Positions 26,932 to 33,775 of a stretch of 64,000 bases of DNA are shown one piece after another; within the stretch, counting starts at the first letter, position 1, and each line of letters starts with the position of its first letter. The position numbers and the translations under genes were made by a program. The stretch is from Parabacteroides hominis. GTDB lineage: Bacteria > Bacteroidota > Bacteroidia > Bacteroidales > Tannerellaceae. The stretch covers positions 62,001 to 126,000 of the forward strand of contig NZ_JACOOJ010000003.1 of assembly GCF_014287585.1 (NCBI RefSeq), written 5' to 3'. The notes beneath the pieces are model-generated. The model made no database searches. It was given only the letters and a program-made list of their open reading frames with translations, and was not told the DNA's origin.

Positions 26932-27153
26932 TTAATATTCTTCTTCATTGAAGAAAAAGTCTTCCTTACTTGGATAGTCGGGCCAGATATCTTCCATGCA
27001 TTCATAAATCTCACCTTCGTCTTCCATTTCCTGCAAATTTTCAATCACTTCCAGTGGCGCGCCAGAACGTTGTGCATAGTCAATCAATTCATCCTTGGTT
27101 GCAGGCCAGGGTGCGTCTTCCAGTTTTGAAGCTAACTCTAATGTCCAATACAT
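26932..27153 (-). CDS. DUF2795 family small acidic protein
   Basis: A 73-residue acidic protein of the DUF2795 type. The sequence YWTLELASKLEDAPWPATKDELIDYAQ and LEVIENLQEMEDE match the family, whose members are common, short and of unknown function (often thought to be nucleic-acid or protein binding). The start at 27153 begins MYWTLELA; three extra codons upstream (27162) are possible but do not match the family. A good TAnnTTTG box lies about 54 bases upstream and a hairpin terminator follows, so it looks monocistronic. Confidence 0.85.
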   Translation of the reverse strand: MYWTLELASKLEDAPWPATKDELIDYAQRSGAPLEVIENLQEMEDEGEIYECMEDIWPDYPSKEDFFFNEEEY

Positions 27154-27206
27154 AGCTGTCAAGTATTAATAACCACCTTGCGGCGGTCAGGTTCTCAAAT
27201 TTTCCG

Positions 27207-27214
27207 CAAAAATA
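27207..27214 (-). promoter_or_regulatory. TAnnTTTG -7 box for the DUF2795 gene
   Basis: Minus-strand TATTTTTG matches the Bacteroidota -7 consensus and lies 54 bases before the chosen start. Confidence 0.5.
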
Positions 27215-27226
27215 AAACAATATTCT

Positions 27227-27790
27227 TTAGATGCAAGTATAATCCCAGATAATTTCTTTGCCATTATTCCGTATGCATTCCTTACGTGCCAGAACAAACA
27301 GATAATCAGACAGTCTGTTCATGAAGACCAGGACAGGCTCTTCAACCGTAATTGTCTCCGCTAAACGATAGATCTGGCGTTCGGCGCGCCGGCAGACTGT
27401 TCGGCACACGTGCGCCAAAGAGGCCGAACGGCTTCCTCCCGGCAAAACGAAGTTTCGCATCTTGGGCAATTCGTTGTCCAGGCGGTCTATTTCCCGCTCG
27501 ATACGGGTGATCGTTTCCGGCATCACCTTGCTCTCTATTTTCAGTTCGGTGTTCTCCTGGTCGGTTGCCAGATAGGAACCGATCGTGAACAGCTTATGCT
27601 GGATAAACAGCAGAAAATCCTGATCCGCTTTCTCTTCCAGAGAGGTGATCAACAGCCCGATAAACGAGTTCAGCTCGTCGACCGTGCCATAACTCTCGAT
27701 ACGTTGGTGCGCTTTCGACACCCGTTCGCCGCCAACTAAGGAAGTGGTTCCCTTGTCGCCGGTCCCTGTGTATATAATGCTCTTTTTCAT
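27227..27790 (-). CDS. ATP:cob(I)alamin adenosyltransferase (PduO/MMAB type)
   Basis: A 187-residue cytoplasmic enzyme that transfers the adenosyl group of ATP to cob(I)alamin, making coenzyme B12. The N-terminal ATP loop is [33 protein letters not shown] and [18 protein letters not shown] are the other family signatures, including the Arg/Glu residues that bind ATP. I chose the ATG at 27790 because the family's conserved sequence begins there; the 32 further codons upstream have no family resemblance. In Bacteroidales this cofactor feeds methylmalonyl-CoA mutase and other B12 enzymes. No B12 genes adjoin it. Confidence 0.93.
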   Translation of the reverse strand: MKKSIIYTGTGDKGTTSLVGGERVSKAHQRIESYGTVDELNSFIGLLITSLEEKADQDFLLFIQHKLFTIGSYLATDQENTELKIESKVMPETITRIEREIDRLDNELPKMRNFVLPGGSRSASLAHVCRTVCRRAERQIYRLAETITVEEPVLVFMNRLSDYLFVLARKECIRNNGKEIIWDYTCI

Positions 27791-28018
27791 ATGACAATAA
27801 CTTATCGTTTTATTATATAATCGCACATCCTTGCCAGATGTTGCAAAAAGAAGTACAATATTCGTCAGATTCCGGGAATTGTGCAAGGAATCGGATTATT
27901 TATTTTGACAAGATGTGAAACATTCTTCCCAATCCGTTGCCCGTTCATAAATAACTACTCCAGTCGCCCCAGGAACTGCCAGAATGAAAGATACGGATGT
28001 GAGAAGAAGGTGGCTCTG

Positions 28019-28067
28019 GAACAAGAAAATCAGCAAAGCGAACGGATATCCGAACGGCTCTGCTGAT
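28019..28067 (-). terminator. intrinsic terminator after the Rpn-type nuclease gene
   Basis: On the minus strand ATCAGCAGAGC pairs with GCTTTGCTGAT around a CGGATATCCG centre, followed by TTTTCTTGTT. It lies about 20 bases beyond the stop of the Rpn-type gene. The rest of the 297-bp gap to the adenosyltransferase shows no gene. Confidence 0.6.
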
Positions 28068-28087
28068 CCTGTATAATCAGAGATAGA

Positions 28088-29032
28088 TTATAAACTTCCT
28101 ATTTCTTCCACCGAAAGACCGGTACATTGGGCGATCGTTTCAACAGGGATCCCTTGGCTCTTCATCTTGCCTGCGACTTCAACTTTACCTTCAGCTTTAC
28201 CTTCAACTTTACCTTTTTCCATCCCCTCTTCGTATTTTGTTTCCATGCAAGCATATAAATCACGTTCGGTAGACAAACTAAGCTCGTAGGCAAGGCGCTC
28301 GTCAGGAGTCATGCGTTCGATCTCCACGATGCTTTTTAGCTTTTGGAAGATCTGTTCGTTCAGTTCTTTCGGTAATCGTTCCAAGATATCAATATTGTTT
28401 AGTACAAATAAAAACTTCTTATATAATGTATCACAGTCGGAGAGCTTCAGGGTAAACTTGGGCATCTCCAGATAGACTTCCGTCAGTGTATCACTGAAAG
28501 GGACTTTCAGCTCCCGGTCCATGCGAATTATATCCCAGCGATATTTATCGGGATATTTCCGATCCATGATATAATTTAAAACACAAACGACATATACACG
28601 GTTCACGGCATAATTCCAACGAAGCCGTTTCTGTGCCGTTTGGCAACCGGCCTCTTGGCCTTCTTTCAACTCTTTCAATTCCTGCTCCAACTGCTCCTTC
28701 GCATATGACGCTTGTTGCTGGATAGCAAAAGAAGCATAATATAACACTCTGTCGGAGAAATACTTTTGTGAACTTTTCTGCATCTTGACAATGATCATCT
28801 CTTCTTTGTCTGTCTTGCAGAAAATATCGAATACCGCTTTCCTGTCGTTTCGTCCTAACCCAAACGCTTCTACATTGCGGAAGGTTATGTCCCTAATCGT
28901 TTCGTTAAGCAGACTGTTCAGGAATTTGATAATCATGTCCTTGTTGATCTCACTTCCGAAAATTCTTTTAAACCCCTCATCTGTATAGGGATTGATAAAC
29001 TTTTCCTTTGTAGGAAAGAATGATTCATTCAT
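28088..29032 (-). CDS. Rpn-type PD-(D/E)XK nuclease/transposase-like protein, altered active site
   Basis: A 314-residue protein of the PD-(D/E)XK transposase-like (Rpn, PDDEXK_2) family that is multicopy in Bacteroidales. The N-terminus (FINPYTDEGFKRIFG) and the core (KAVFDIFCKTDKEEMIIVKMQ, then QKYFSDRVLYYASFAIQ) are typical. The usual catalytic E-x-Q (IVEMQ) is K-x-Q here: the codon is AAG, one base from GAG. This would remove a metal ligand, so the copy may be inactive. The C-terminus is a variable EGK-repeat coiled segment ending in a helix-turn-helix-like GIPVETIAQCTGLSVEEI. It has its own promoter and terminator. Confidence 0.85.
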   Translation of the reverse strand: MNESFFPTKEKFINPYTDEGFKRIFGSEINKDMIIKFLNSLLNETIRDITFRNVEAFGLGRNDRKAVFDIFCKTDKEEMIIVKMQKSSQKYFSDRVLYYASFAIQQQASYAKEQLEQELKELKEGQEAGCQTAQKRLRWNYAVNRVYVVCVLNYIMDRKYPDKYRWDIIRMDRELKVPFSDTLTEVYLEMPKFTLKLSDCDTLYKKFLFVLNNIDILERLPKELNEQIFQKLKSIVEIERMTPDERLAYELSLSTERDLYACMETKYEEGMEKGKVEGKAEGKVEVAGKMKSQGIPVETIAQCTGLSVEEIGSL

Positions 29033-29091
29033 AGCTAAGATATTTTTGTAATTGTTTATTCCTGTAGCCGCTTTGGCTACATGGATGTGGC

Positions 29092-29099
29092 AAATATAA
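29092..29099 (-). promoter_or_regulatory. TAnnTTTG -7 box and leader hairpin for the Rpn-type gene
   Basis: Minus-strand TATATTTG lies 60 bases before the start. The leader then contains a perfect 7-bp hairpin, TGTAGCC/GGCTACA (29064-29082), close to the expected transcript 5' end. Confidence 0.5.
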
Positions 29100-29590
29100 A
29101 GATTTTATGAACAATAACAAAGCAATGGAATATTTTGATGCCCTGATTCCTTTCAGCATAGGGAACTCTCGTTTCCTGCCGAGGGAATTTCCGTTTCCTC
29201 CAGGGGGAAACTGCAATAGGCTGGTTATCAATGTTTATTAATGCACTGTTTGGGATTCGTTTTTTACTTCATTCAAAGTATATCAGGTACTTGTATTTTA
29301 TCCCTAAACTAAGGGAATCCGTGCCTAAAATTGGTTCAAATCTTCCAGAATATGAGTCTGTGAAGTTGTTCCTATAGATGGCTGTCGCTTCCCGAAAAGG
29401 TCGGCATCGGTTGCCGGATAGATGCCTGCCTTTTTCCTGCTGCCCTATAGGCTTTTCCCGGACAGGCTAAAGGCTGTATTTTTTAGCCTATAACCTATAT
29501 TTTATGGGACAGGAACCAATTCCGAACCCTTATATGAGAAAACTGAAAATAGGGTTCACGGCGGTAAAAGGCTAATGGCCAGCAATTTGT

Positions 29591-29626
29591 TGTGAAGGCT
29601 GTGAAGGCTGTGAAGGCTGTGAAATC
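29591..29626. repeat. 9-bp tandem repeat TGTGAAGGC
   Basis: Three exact copies of TGTGAAGGC (29591-29617) are followed by a degenerate fourth (TGTGAAATC). The region has no gene on either strand. Confidence 0.8.
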
Positions 29627-29794
29627 TGTTTACGATCATCCAATCCTATCGATCGATCCCGCCTTTTTTTATCTTGCATTCACAGGGTTCACAGCAACAT
29701 GCTGATCTACAGAGTCTCCAAAGCAGTGTGAACCCTAATTTAATAAAATAACCAGGGGTATTTAGAGGATAATCTAAGAAAAACTGAACCTATA

Positions 29795-29884
29795 TTTTAG
29801 GCACGGATTTCACGGATTACACGGTTTAAATATGTTTTGAAAAAAAACTTCTTGCCGTGTAATCCGTGAAATCCGTGCCTAAAA
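29795..29884. repeat. perfect 30-bp inverted repeat (GGCACGGATTTCACGG family)
   Basis: Arms 29795-29824 and 29855-29884 are exact reverse complements over 30 bases with a 30-base loop; the core is GGCACGGATTTCACGG. It is the second copy of the hairpin at 20471-20540. The right end also belongs to a 24-bp direct repeat (29317-29340 and 29871-29894, ending TTGGTTCAAA), which suggests an incomplete third copy at 29317. Confidence 0.9.
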
Positions 29885-29981
29885 TTGGTTCAAACCTAAC
29901 CTCCGTTGAGTAAGTGACTGCATCACCCAATCACTGTTGAGCTAAATAAATTATCTCATTAGAAAGAATATTTGAACCTGG

Positions 29982-30104
29982 TTCTTCTGTGGTTTTTTAA
30001 CCCCTTTAAATATAATCCATAAAAGGGCCTAAAGCTCACAAAGGAAGAGGCTTTGCCTCCATACCTTTTAATCCGTCTGCTGAAGCAGACGGCAAAAGAG
30101 AGGA
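29982..30104. repeat. partial copy of the 31.6-kb MITE-like element
   Basis: Blocks AACCCCTTTAAATATAAT, GGAAGAGGCTTTGCCTC and CCGTCTGCTGAAGCAGACGG occur here in the same order as in the reverse complement of 31597-31710. It is a degenerate half of the element at 31521-31812 and lacks its terminal repeats. Confidence 0.75.
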
Positions 30105-30142
30105 TGATGGGGCTTTGAGGATTGTTTATCCAAAATTATATT

Positions 30143-30150
30143 TATCTTTG
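30143..30150 (+). promoter_or_regulatory. TAnnTTTG -7 box pointing into a short hairpin transcript
   Basis: TATCTTTG matches the Bacteroidota -7 consensus, and a TTG at 30122 lies at about the right distance for a -33 element. The next plus-strand signal is a hairpin ending in a T-run about 60 bases on. Confidence 0.4.
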
Positions 30151-30156
30151 CAAGGT

Positions 30157-30208
30157 CATTGAACTACCGGCTTGCAGCGGCAAGTTGTCAATGACTCGTT
30201 TTTTTTGA
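30157..30208 (+). ncRNA. candidate short RNA: stem-loop ending in T8
   Basis: GTCATTG (from 30155) and CAATGAC close a structure whose inner stem is CTTGC-AGCG-GCAAG. Shortly after comes a run of eight T (30199-30206). With the promoter at 30143 this would give a ~50-nt transcript. No plus-strand gene follows, so it is not an obvious leader. It may equally be a terminator-like repeat; no family is recognised. Confidence 0.3.
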
Positions 30209-30468
30209 ATAAAGCATTTTTAAAGGTATTATTCCGGGACGGAAAGTTTCCCAAATTTTTCATATCTATCGGGATAATAGCAACAAAATGCTCACGTCGG
30301 TTGTATATATACAGAAATGTATAGCATATAATGGCGTGGGCTGTTGCTTATTATCTATAGGTAGGGCATTGGGAAACGCCTCCGGACGGATAATTCGCGG
30401 CAGTCTCACGCTTTTTTTGTGTCCTGTCGCATCCTTTAAAAATAAGTTCATATTATATTATTAAAATA

Positions 30469-30654
30469 AAAGGTCGTAACGCAACGCATGTACGACTGTA
30501 CGTTTTTCATTGTGCAACTGTCCGTTCGCGAGAATCTGACAGTTGTTTTTAAACAGCTTGTTTTTTGTGATGATAAGACCCTCCGAAAACTTGCTGTCGA
30601 AAGGTTGCTTCGCATCAACCGGCTTCATTGCCGGGATGCGGGCGACCTTTTTTT
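30469..30654 (+). ncRNA. candidate structured small RNA of about 186 nt
   Basis: The ends pair: AAAGGTCG at 30469-30476 with CGACCTTT at 30643-30650, then CGCAT (30485) with ATGCG (30636). Within the 3' part there is a competing compact stem (AAAGGTTGC, GCATC and CCGGC pairing with GCCGG, GATGC and GCGACCTTT) followed by seven T (30648-30654). A second hairpin, CAACTGTC/GACAGTTG, ends in TTTTT at 30550. The strong plus-strand terminator has no plus-strand gene before or after it, which favours a non-coding RNA. Size and closing stem recall 6S-like RNAs, but I cannot assign a family, and no TAnnTTTG box lies just upstream. Confidence 0.35.
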
Positions 30655-30684
30655 AGGGCTGACTGTTTATATCCGGATAAAAAG

Positions 30685-31476
30685 TCAGAAGTAAACAATA
30701 TAATCCCTCTTATGCAGCCTCTTGTTGAAAAACACGATTCCCATCGAATACAGGTCGATCGTCACCGTTACTTCGGGATGAGCGCATATTTCCTGCCAGA
30801 ACTCACGCATTTTGCGGCTGGCTTTGATGCCTTCGAAGACAAAGACCGTGTCGCCATGCACATGTTTCAGGCATTCTTCAAACAGCCAGCTATTGTTTTG
30901 CTGCTCGTACAGGGTATTGAAAAAGACGAAGTCGAGCCGCTCCATGTCCTTCAAGGCTGCCGGAAGCAAATCCTTATACCCTCCGACACGCAGGTCGACC
31001 GGATTGCGGGCGGCTTTATTGAAAGCGATACGGGCGATGGAGGCAAACTCCGGCACGTTTTCCAGGGCGATACATTTCAGTCCGGATGCGTATGAAGTCA
31101 GGTACAAAGTGGACAGGCCCATGGAAGGACCCAACTGAAGGATATGTTTCGATTTGAAATAGTTGGCAAGACGGAAAAGCAGGGCGCCGTGTTTGGGGCG
31201 GATCGCCTCCCGTTCGACAATCTGGCCGATCGTACGGCTTCGCATCTTTCCCTTTTGCTGGCGGTCGGGATAGGCGATCTCGCCATTTTGGAAAAGCAGC
31301 TGTTTACGGATCAGTTCGATGTCATAAAAACTATAATATTGGCAGCGTTCTTCGATCACCTTCGTGATCAGATTGAAAACAAAGGGGGAATGAACCCCGA
31401 AGCCTTTGCGGTAACGGATGCCCCGGTATAAAAGTACGCCTTTTCTTAGTGTATTAGCTTTGGGAATGATCTGCAT
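30685..31476 (-). CDS. class I SAM-dependent methyltransferase (O-methyltransferase-like)
   Basis: A 263-residue cytoplasmic protein. The central region is a Rossmann methyltransferase: motif I reads ILQLGPSMGLSTLYL (a relaxed version of the usual E/DxGxGxG), followed by ALENVPEFASIARIAF and DFVFFNTLYEQQNN, the positions that bind S-adenosylmethionine and the acceptor site in catechol O-methyltransferase-like enzymes. The N-terminal ~75 residues (FGVHSPFVFNLITKVIEE) are a conserved Bacteroidales extension. Substrate unknown. Its stop lies within a hairpin (30659-30688), and a MITE-like element sits upstream of its start, so its promoter may come from or lie near that element. Confidence 0.8.
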   Translation of the reverse strand: MQIIPKANTLRKGVLLYRGIRYRKGFGVHSPFVFNLITKVIEERCQYYSFYDIELIRKQLLFQNGEIAYPDRQQKGKMRSRTIGQIVEREAIRPKHGALLFRLANYFKSKHILQLGPSMGLSTLYLTSYASGLKCIALENVPEFASIARIAFNKAARNPVDLRVGGYKDLLPAALKDMERLDFVFFNTLYEQQNNSWLFEECLKHVHGDTVFVFEGIKASRKMREFWQEICAHPEVTVTIDLYSMGIVFFNKRLHKRDYIVYF

Positions 31477-31520
31477 AAATTATAAATTATAGGTTTCCGC
31501 AGGGAGGGAATGCTAATTAT

Positions 31521-31812
31521 CGGCGTGTTTATAACGACAATGTCTTAGGGCTGTAAGCCCGATAGAGCATAGCCCAAGACATGAGCCCTCTCTTTTGCCG
31601 TCTGCTTCAGCAGACGGATTAAAAGATTTAGAGGCAAAGCCTCTTCCTCTGTGGACTTTAGTCCCTTTTCATATATTATATTTAAAGGGGTTAAAACCCA
31701 CAGAGGAACCGGCAAAGCCGGAACAATCATCTATCCGTCTGCTGAAGCAGACGGCAAAAGAGAGCCCTAAGATATTTTCGTTACCTAAGACATTGTTGCT
31801 ATAAACACACCG
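31521..31812. mobile_element. MITE-like palindromic element with 29-bp terminal inverted repeats
   Basis: A 292-bp non-coding element. The terminal repeats at 31521-31549 and 31784-31812 match at 26 of 29 positions and end in CAATGTCTTAGG toward the interior. Inside are two 20-bp palindromes (CCGTCTGC...GCAGACGG) near 31598-31617 and 31735-31754, and a central arm pair CCTCTGTGG/CCACAGAGG, so nearly the whole element can fold on itself. No transposase is encoded. Short open frames on both strands resemble each other only because of the symmetry. A partial inverted copy is at 29982-30104. Confidence 0.75.
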
Positions 31813-31867
31813 ATAAATCTTCATTTACCTGCGATAATAAGGCAAAGTTAATACTTTCTGCCTGAAT

Positions 31868-32863
31868 TCAGCGCACAATAGGAGCCTCTTTAGTTGCTTT
31901 CTCGTATATGGCTTTCATACTCACGGGTTTACCTCCTTGCCGCTTGCTTTCGTTGGCGGCTTCCATAAAGGTATATATTTCGATTGTTTCCGTCTGGTCG
32001 ACGGGCGAGACGCGGGTTTTGAAGAAGGTCAGGATCGTTTCCAGCAGCTTGCCATAGCCTTCGTAGCCGCCTGCCGGGAACATCTTCTTTTCGCAGAAAG
32101 CGGTTCCCCCGTAGGGACGGGCTCCTTCGCGCAAGCCTCTGAACGTGCCGATACGCCCGTCTTTCCAGACGCCGACAGCCACATCGGTTCCTTCCGTCGA
32201 GACGCAGGAGACGGATTCGCAGCCTGTACCCATCAGCGTATAGAGTGTTTCAACGCCGTGGATGCCGTACCAGTAGAAGCCGGCGTGCGAAGGTTCTTCC
32301 GTGCAGGGAGAATAGCAGTCGGCTCCGACTACCTTGCCTTCCTTTCCGGCTCTCAACTCCTGGTTCCTGGGCGAATAGCGCAGGGCGGACGAGGAGAAGA
32401 TCGGGACATTCCGCTCTTCGGCAAAGCGATAGATGGCGATGGCATCCGGCAGGGTGGCGGCAACGGGCTTGTCGAGGAACAGGGGTTTGCCGCTTTTGAT
32501 CACTTCCACGGCTTGTTCGAGGTGGAGCGTCCCGTCGTTTGTCTCCAACAGGACGCAATCGACCGTTTTCAGCAGTTCGGCTATCGAAGTGGTGATCTTC
32601 ACACCGTTCTTTTTGGCTCCTTCCGTGTATTCGGGGATGCGTTTCACGCTCGATTCGATGGTTTTGGAACCGTAAGGATAGGCGGCCGTGACCTTGAACC
32701 CGGCGTATTGCGGTTCCGGGTCGTCTGCATTCAGCAGGCGGATGAAGGCTTCGGAGTGGGAGGTGTCGAGCCCGATCACGCCTACGCGGATTATTTCCTG
32801 TGCCTGAAGGGCGAACCAGGCGAAGAGCTGTACCAATAGGAGCAAGGTTGTTCTGTGTTTCAT
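31868..32863 (-). CDS. exported Gfo/Idh/MocA family oxidoreductase
   Basis: A 331-residue NAD(P)-binding oxidoreductase with an N-terminal signal peptide (about 1-21, ending ALQAQ), so it probably acts in the periplasm. The Rossmann start is VGVIGLDTSHSEAF, with the Gly-rich loop altered from the usual GxGxxG. The Lys of the EKP-type motif is in PLFLDKPVA. The substrate-binding half includes YWYGIHGVETLYTLMG. Family members oxidise or reduce sugars, often through 3-keto intermediates. It is the last gene of the amino-sugar operon, 28 bases after nagB. The substrate is unknown and the role in amino-sugar use is an inference from position. Confidence 0.85.
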   Translation of the reverse strand: MKHRTTLLLLVQLFAWFALQAQEIIRVGVIGLDTSHSEAFIRLLNADDPEPQYAGFKVTAAYPYGSKTIESSVKRIPEYTEGAKKNGVKITTSIAELLKTVDCVLLETNDGTLHLEQAVEVIKSGKPLFLDKPVAATLPDAIAIYRFAEERNVPIFSSSALRYSPRNQELRAGKEGKVVGADCYSPCTEEPSHAGFYWYGIHGVETLYTLMGTGCESVSCVSTEGTDVAVGVWKDGRIGTFRGLREGARPYGGTAFCEKKMFPAGGYEGYGKLLETILTFFKTRVSPVDQTETIEIYTFMEAANESKRQGGKPVSMKAIYEKATKEAPIVR

Positions 32864-32891
32864 ATCTTTTGATTATTAGAAGGTTATTCGT

Positions 32892-33662
32892 TTATTTACT
32901 TGGCTGGTCTTCCGGAAGAAGGGATGCGCTGTCGGCGTCCAAATAGAGCCGGGCGTTCTCTTTGCGGCGGAGGATGGTCGAGGGGTTTTGCTCGCTGATC
33001 GGGGCATAGAGCGTGTTGTAGACGGCTCCGGCTTTCGTGCGGGCGGGGACGATGCAGAAGGTGCAGGGGGCGGACATCAAGACCGGGATCGTGAGTGTGA
33101 AAGCGCGTTCGGGAACTTCCGCAAGGGTGTGAAAGCACCCGTCGTTGACCTGCTGCCGGCGGCATCGCGGGTCGAGCTCCACGACCTTCATCGGCAGGGG
33201 ATCGGCAAAGTCGGCGACATGCGGGTCGTTAAAGGCGATATGGCCGTTTTCTCCGATTCCCATGCAGACGATATCGACTCCCTTGTCGGCCAGCAGGCGG
33301 GAATAGCCGGCTATGGCGGCGGCGTGGTCGGTGGCGTCGTTCGGGATGTAATACACGTTGCGGAAAGGGACTTTGTCGAACAGGCGCTCTTTCAGGAAGT
33401 TGCCGAAACCTTGCGGCGCGTCGGGAGAAAGCCCGATGTATTCGTCCATGTGGAAGGCGTTGACGCGTTCCCAGGGAATAGAACGATCGGCAATCAAAGC
33501 GGACAGGAATTCGTTTTGCGAAGGAGCGGCAGCGAAGATCATGCCGATCTCCGCTTTCCTCTCCAACAACTCCCGTATCGCCGCCGAAACATCAGCGGCA
33601 GCTTGCCTCCCCATCGCCTGCCTGTCCGGGAAAATATAGATGGATAGATTGTCTATTTTCAT
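32892..33662 (-). CDS. nagB: glucosamine-6-phosphate deaminase
   Basis: A 256-residue cytoplasmic enzyme converting glucosamine-6-phosphate to fructose-6-phosphate and ammonia. Family signatures are FHMDEYIGL (catalytic Asp) near residue 70 and GIGENGHIAFNDP (catalytic His) near 137. The mature length is close to the usual 240-270. It follows the permease gene by 113 bases and precedes the exported oxidoreductase. Together with nagA in the same operon it completes N-acetylglucosamine-6-phosphate breakdown. A close homologue acting on another 6-phospho-amino sugar, such as the galactosamine version, cannot be excluded by sequence alone. Confidence 0.88.
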   Translation of the reverse strand: MKIDNLSIYIFPDRQAMGRQAAADVSAAIRELLERKAEIGMIFAAAPSQNEFLSALIADRSIPWERVNAFHMDEYIGLSPDAPQGFGNFLKERLFDKVPFRNVYYIPNDATDHAAAIAGYSRLLADKGVDIVCMGIGENGHIAFNDPHVADFADPLPMKVVELDPRCRRQQVNDGCFHTLAEVPERAFTLTIPVLMSAPCTFCIVPARTKAGAVYNTLYAPISEQNPSTILRRKENARLYLDADSASLLPEDQPSK

Positions 33663-33775
33663 TTTAATTGGATGTTATCTGATTTGATAAATCATTATTT
33701 ATCGGTGTATAATATCGATGGCTTGCCGCAGGTTCTCGTTTGTTAGTTTACATATAAATCATCATTTGTAAGAAC

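Noticed and set aside
27881..28066. 61-codon plus-strand frame between the adenosyltransferase and Rpn-type genes
   Set aside because: It runs through the intrinsic terminator of the opposite strand and shows no recognisable features.
28088..29032. Complete insertion sequence at the Rpn-type gene
   Set aside because: No flanking terminal inverted repeats or target duplication were seen; it looks like a stand-alone gene.
29025..29231. 68-codon frame upstream of the Rpn-type gene
   Set aside because: It overlaps the promoter, leader hairpin and start of that gene and has no coding character.
29560..29900. CRISPR array suspected from repeated units
   Set aside because: The repeats are a 9-bp tandem and a single large inverted repeat; there are no regularly spaced repeats with unique spacers and no cas genes.
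30266..30694. Small open frames of 61 and 68 codons in the 30.3-30.7 kb gap
   Set aside because: No family resemblance or start signal; the plus-strand one coincides with the structured RNA candidate.
31545..31804. Two similar small proteins on opposite strands in the MITE-like element
   Set aside because: Their similarity comes from the palindromic DNA, and they overlap each other; no other sign of coding.
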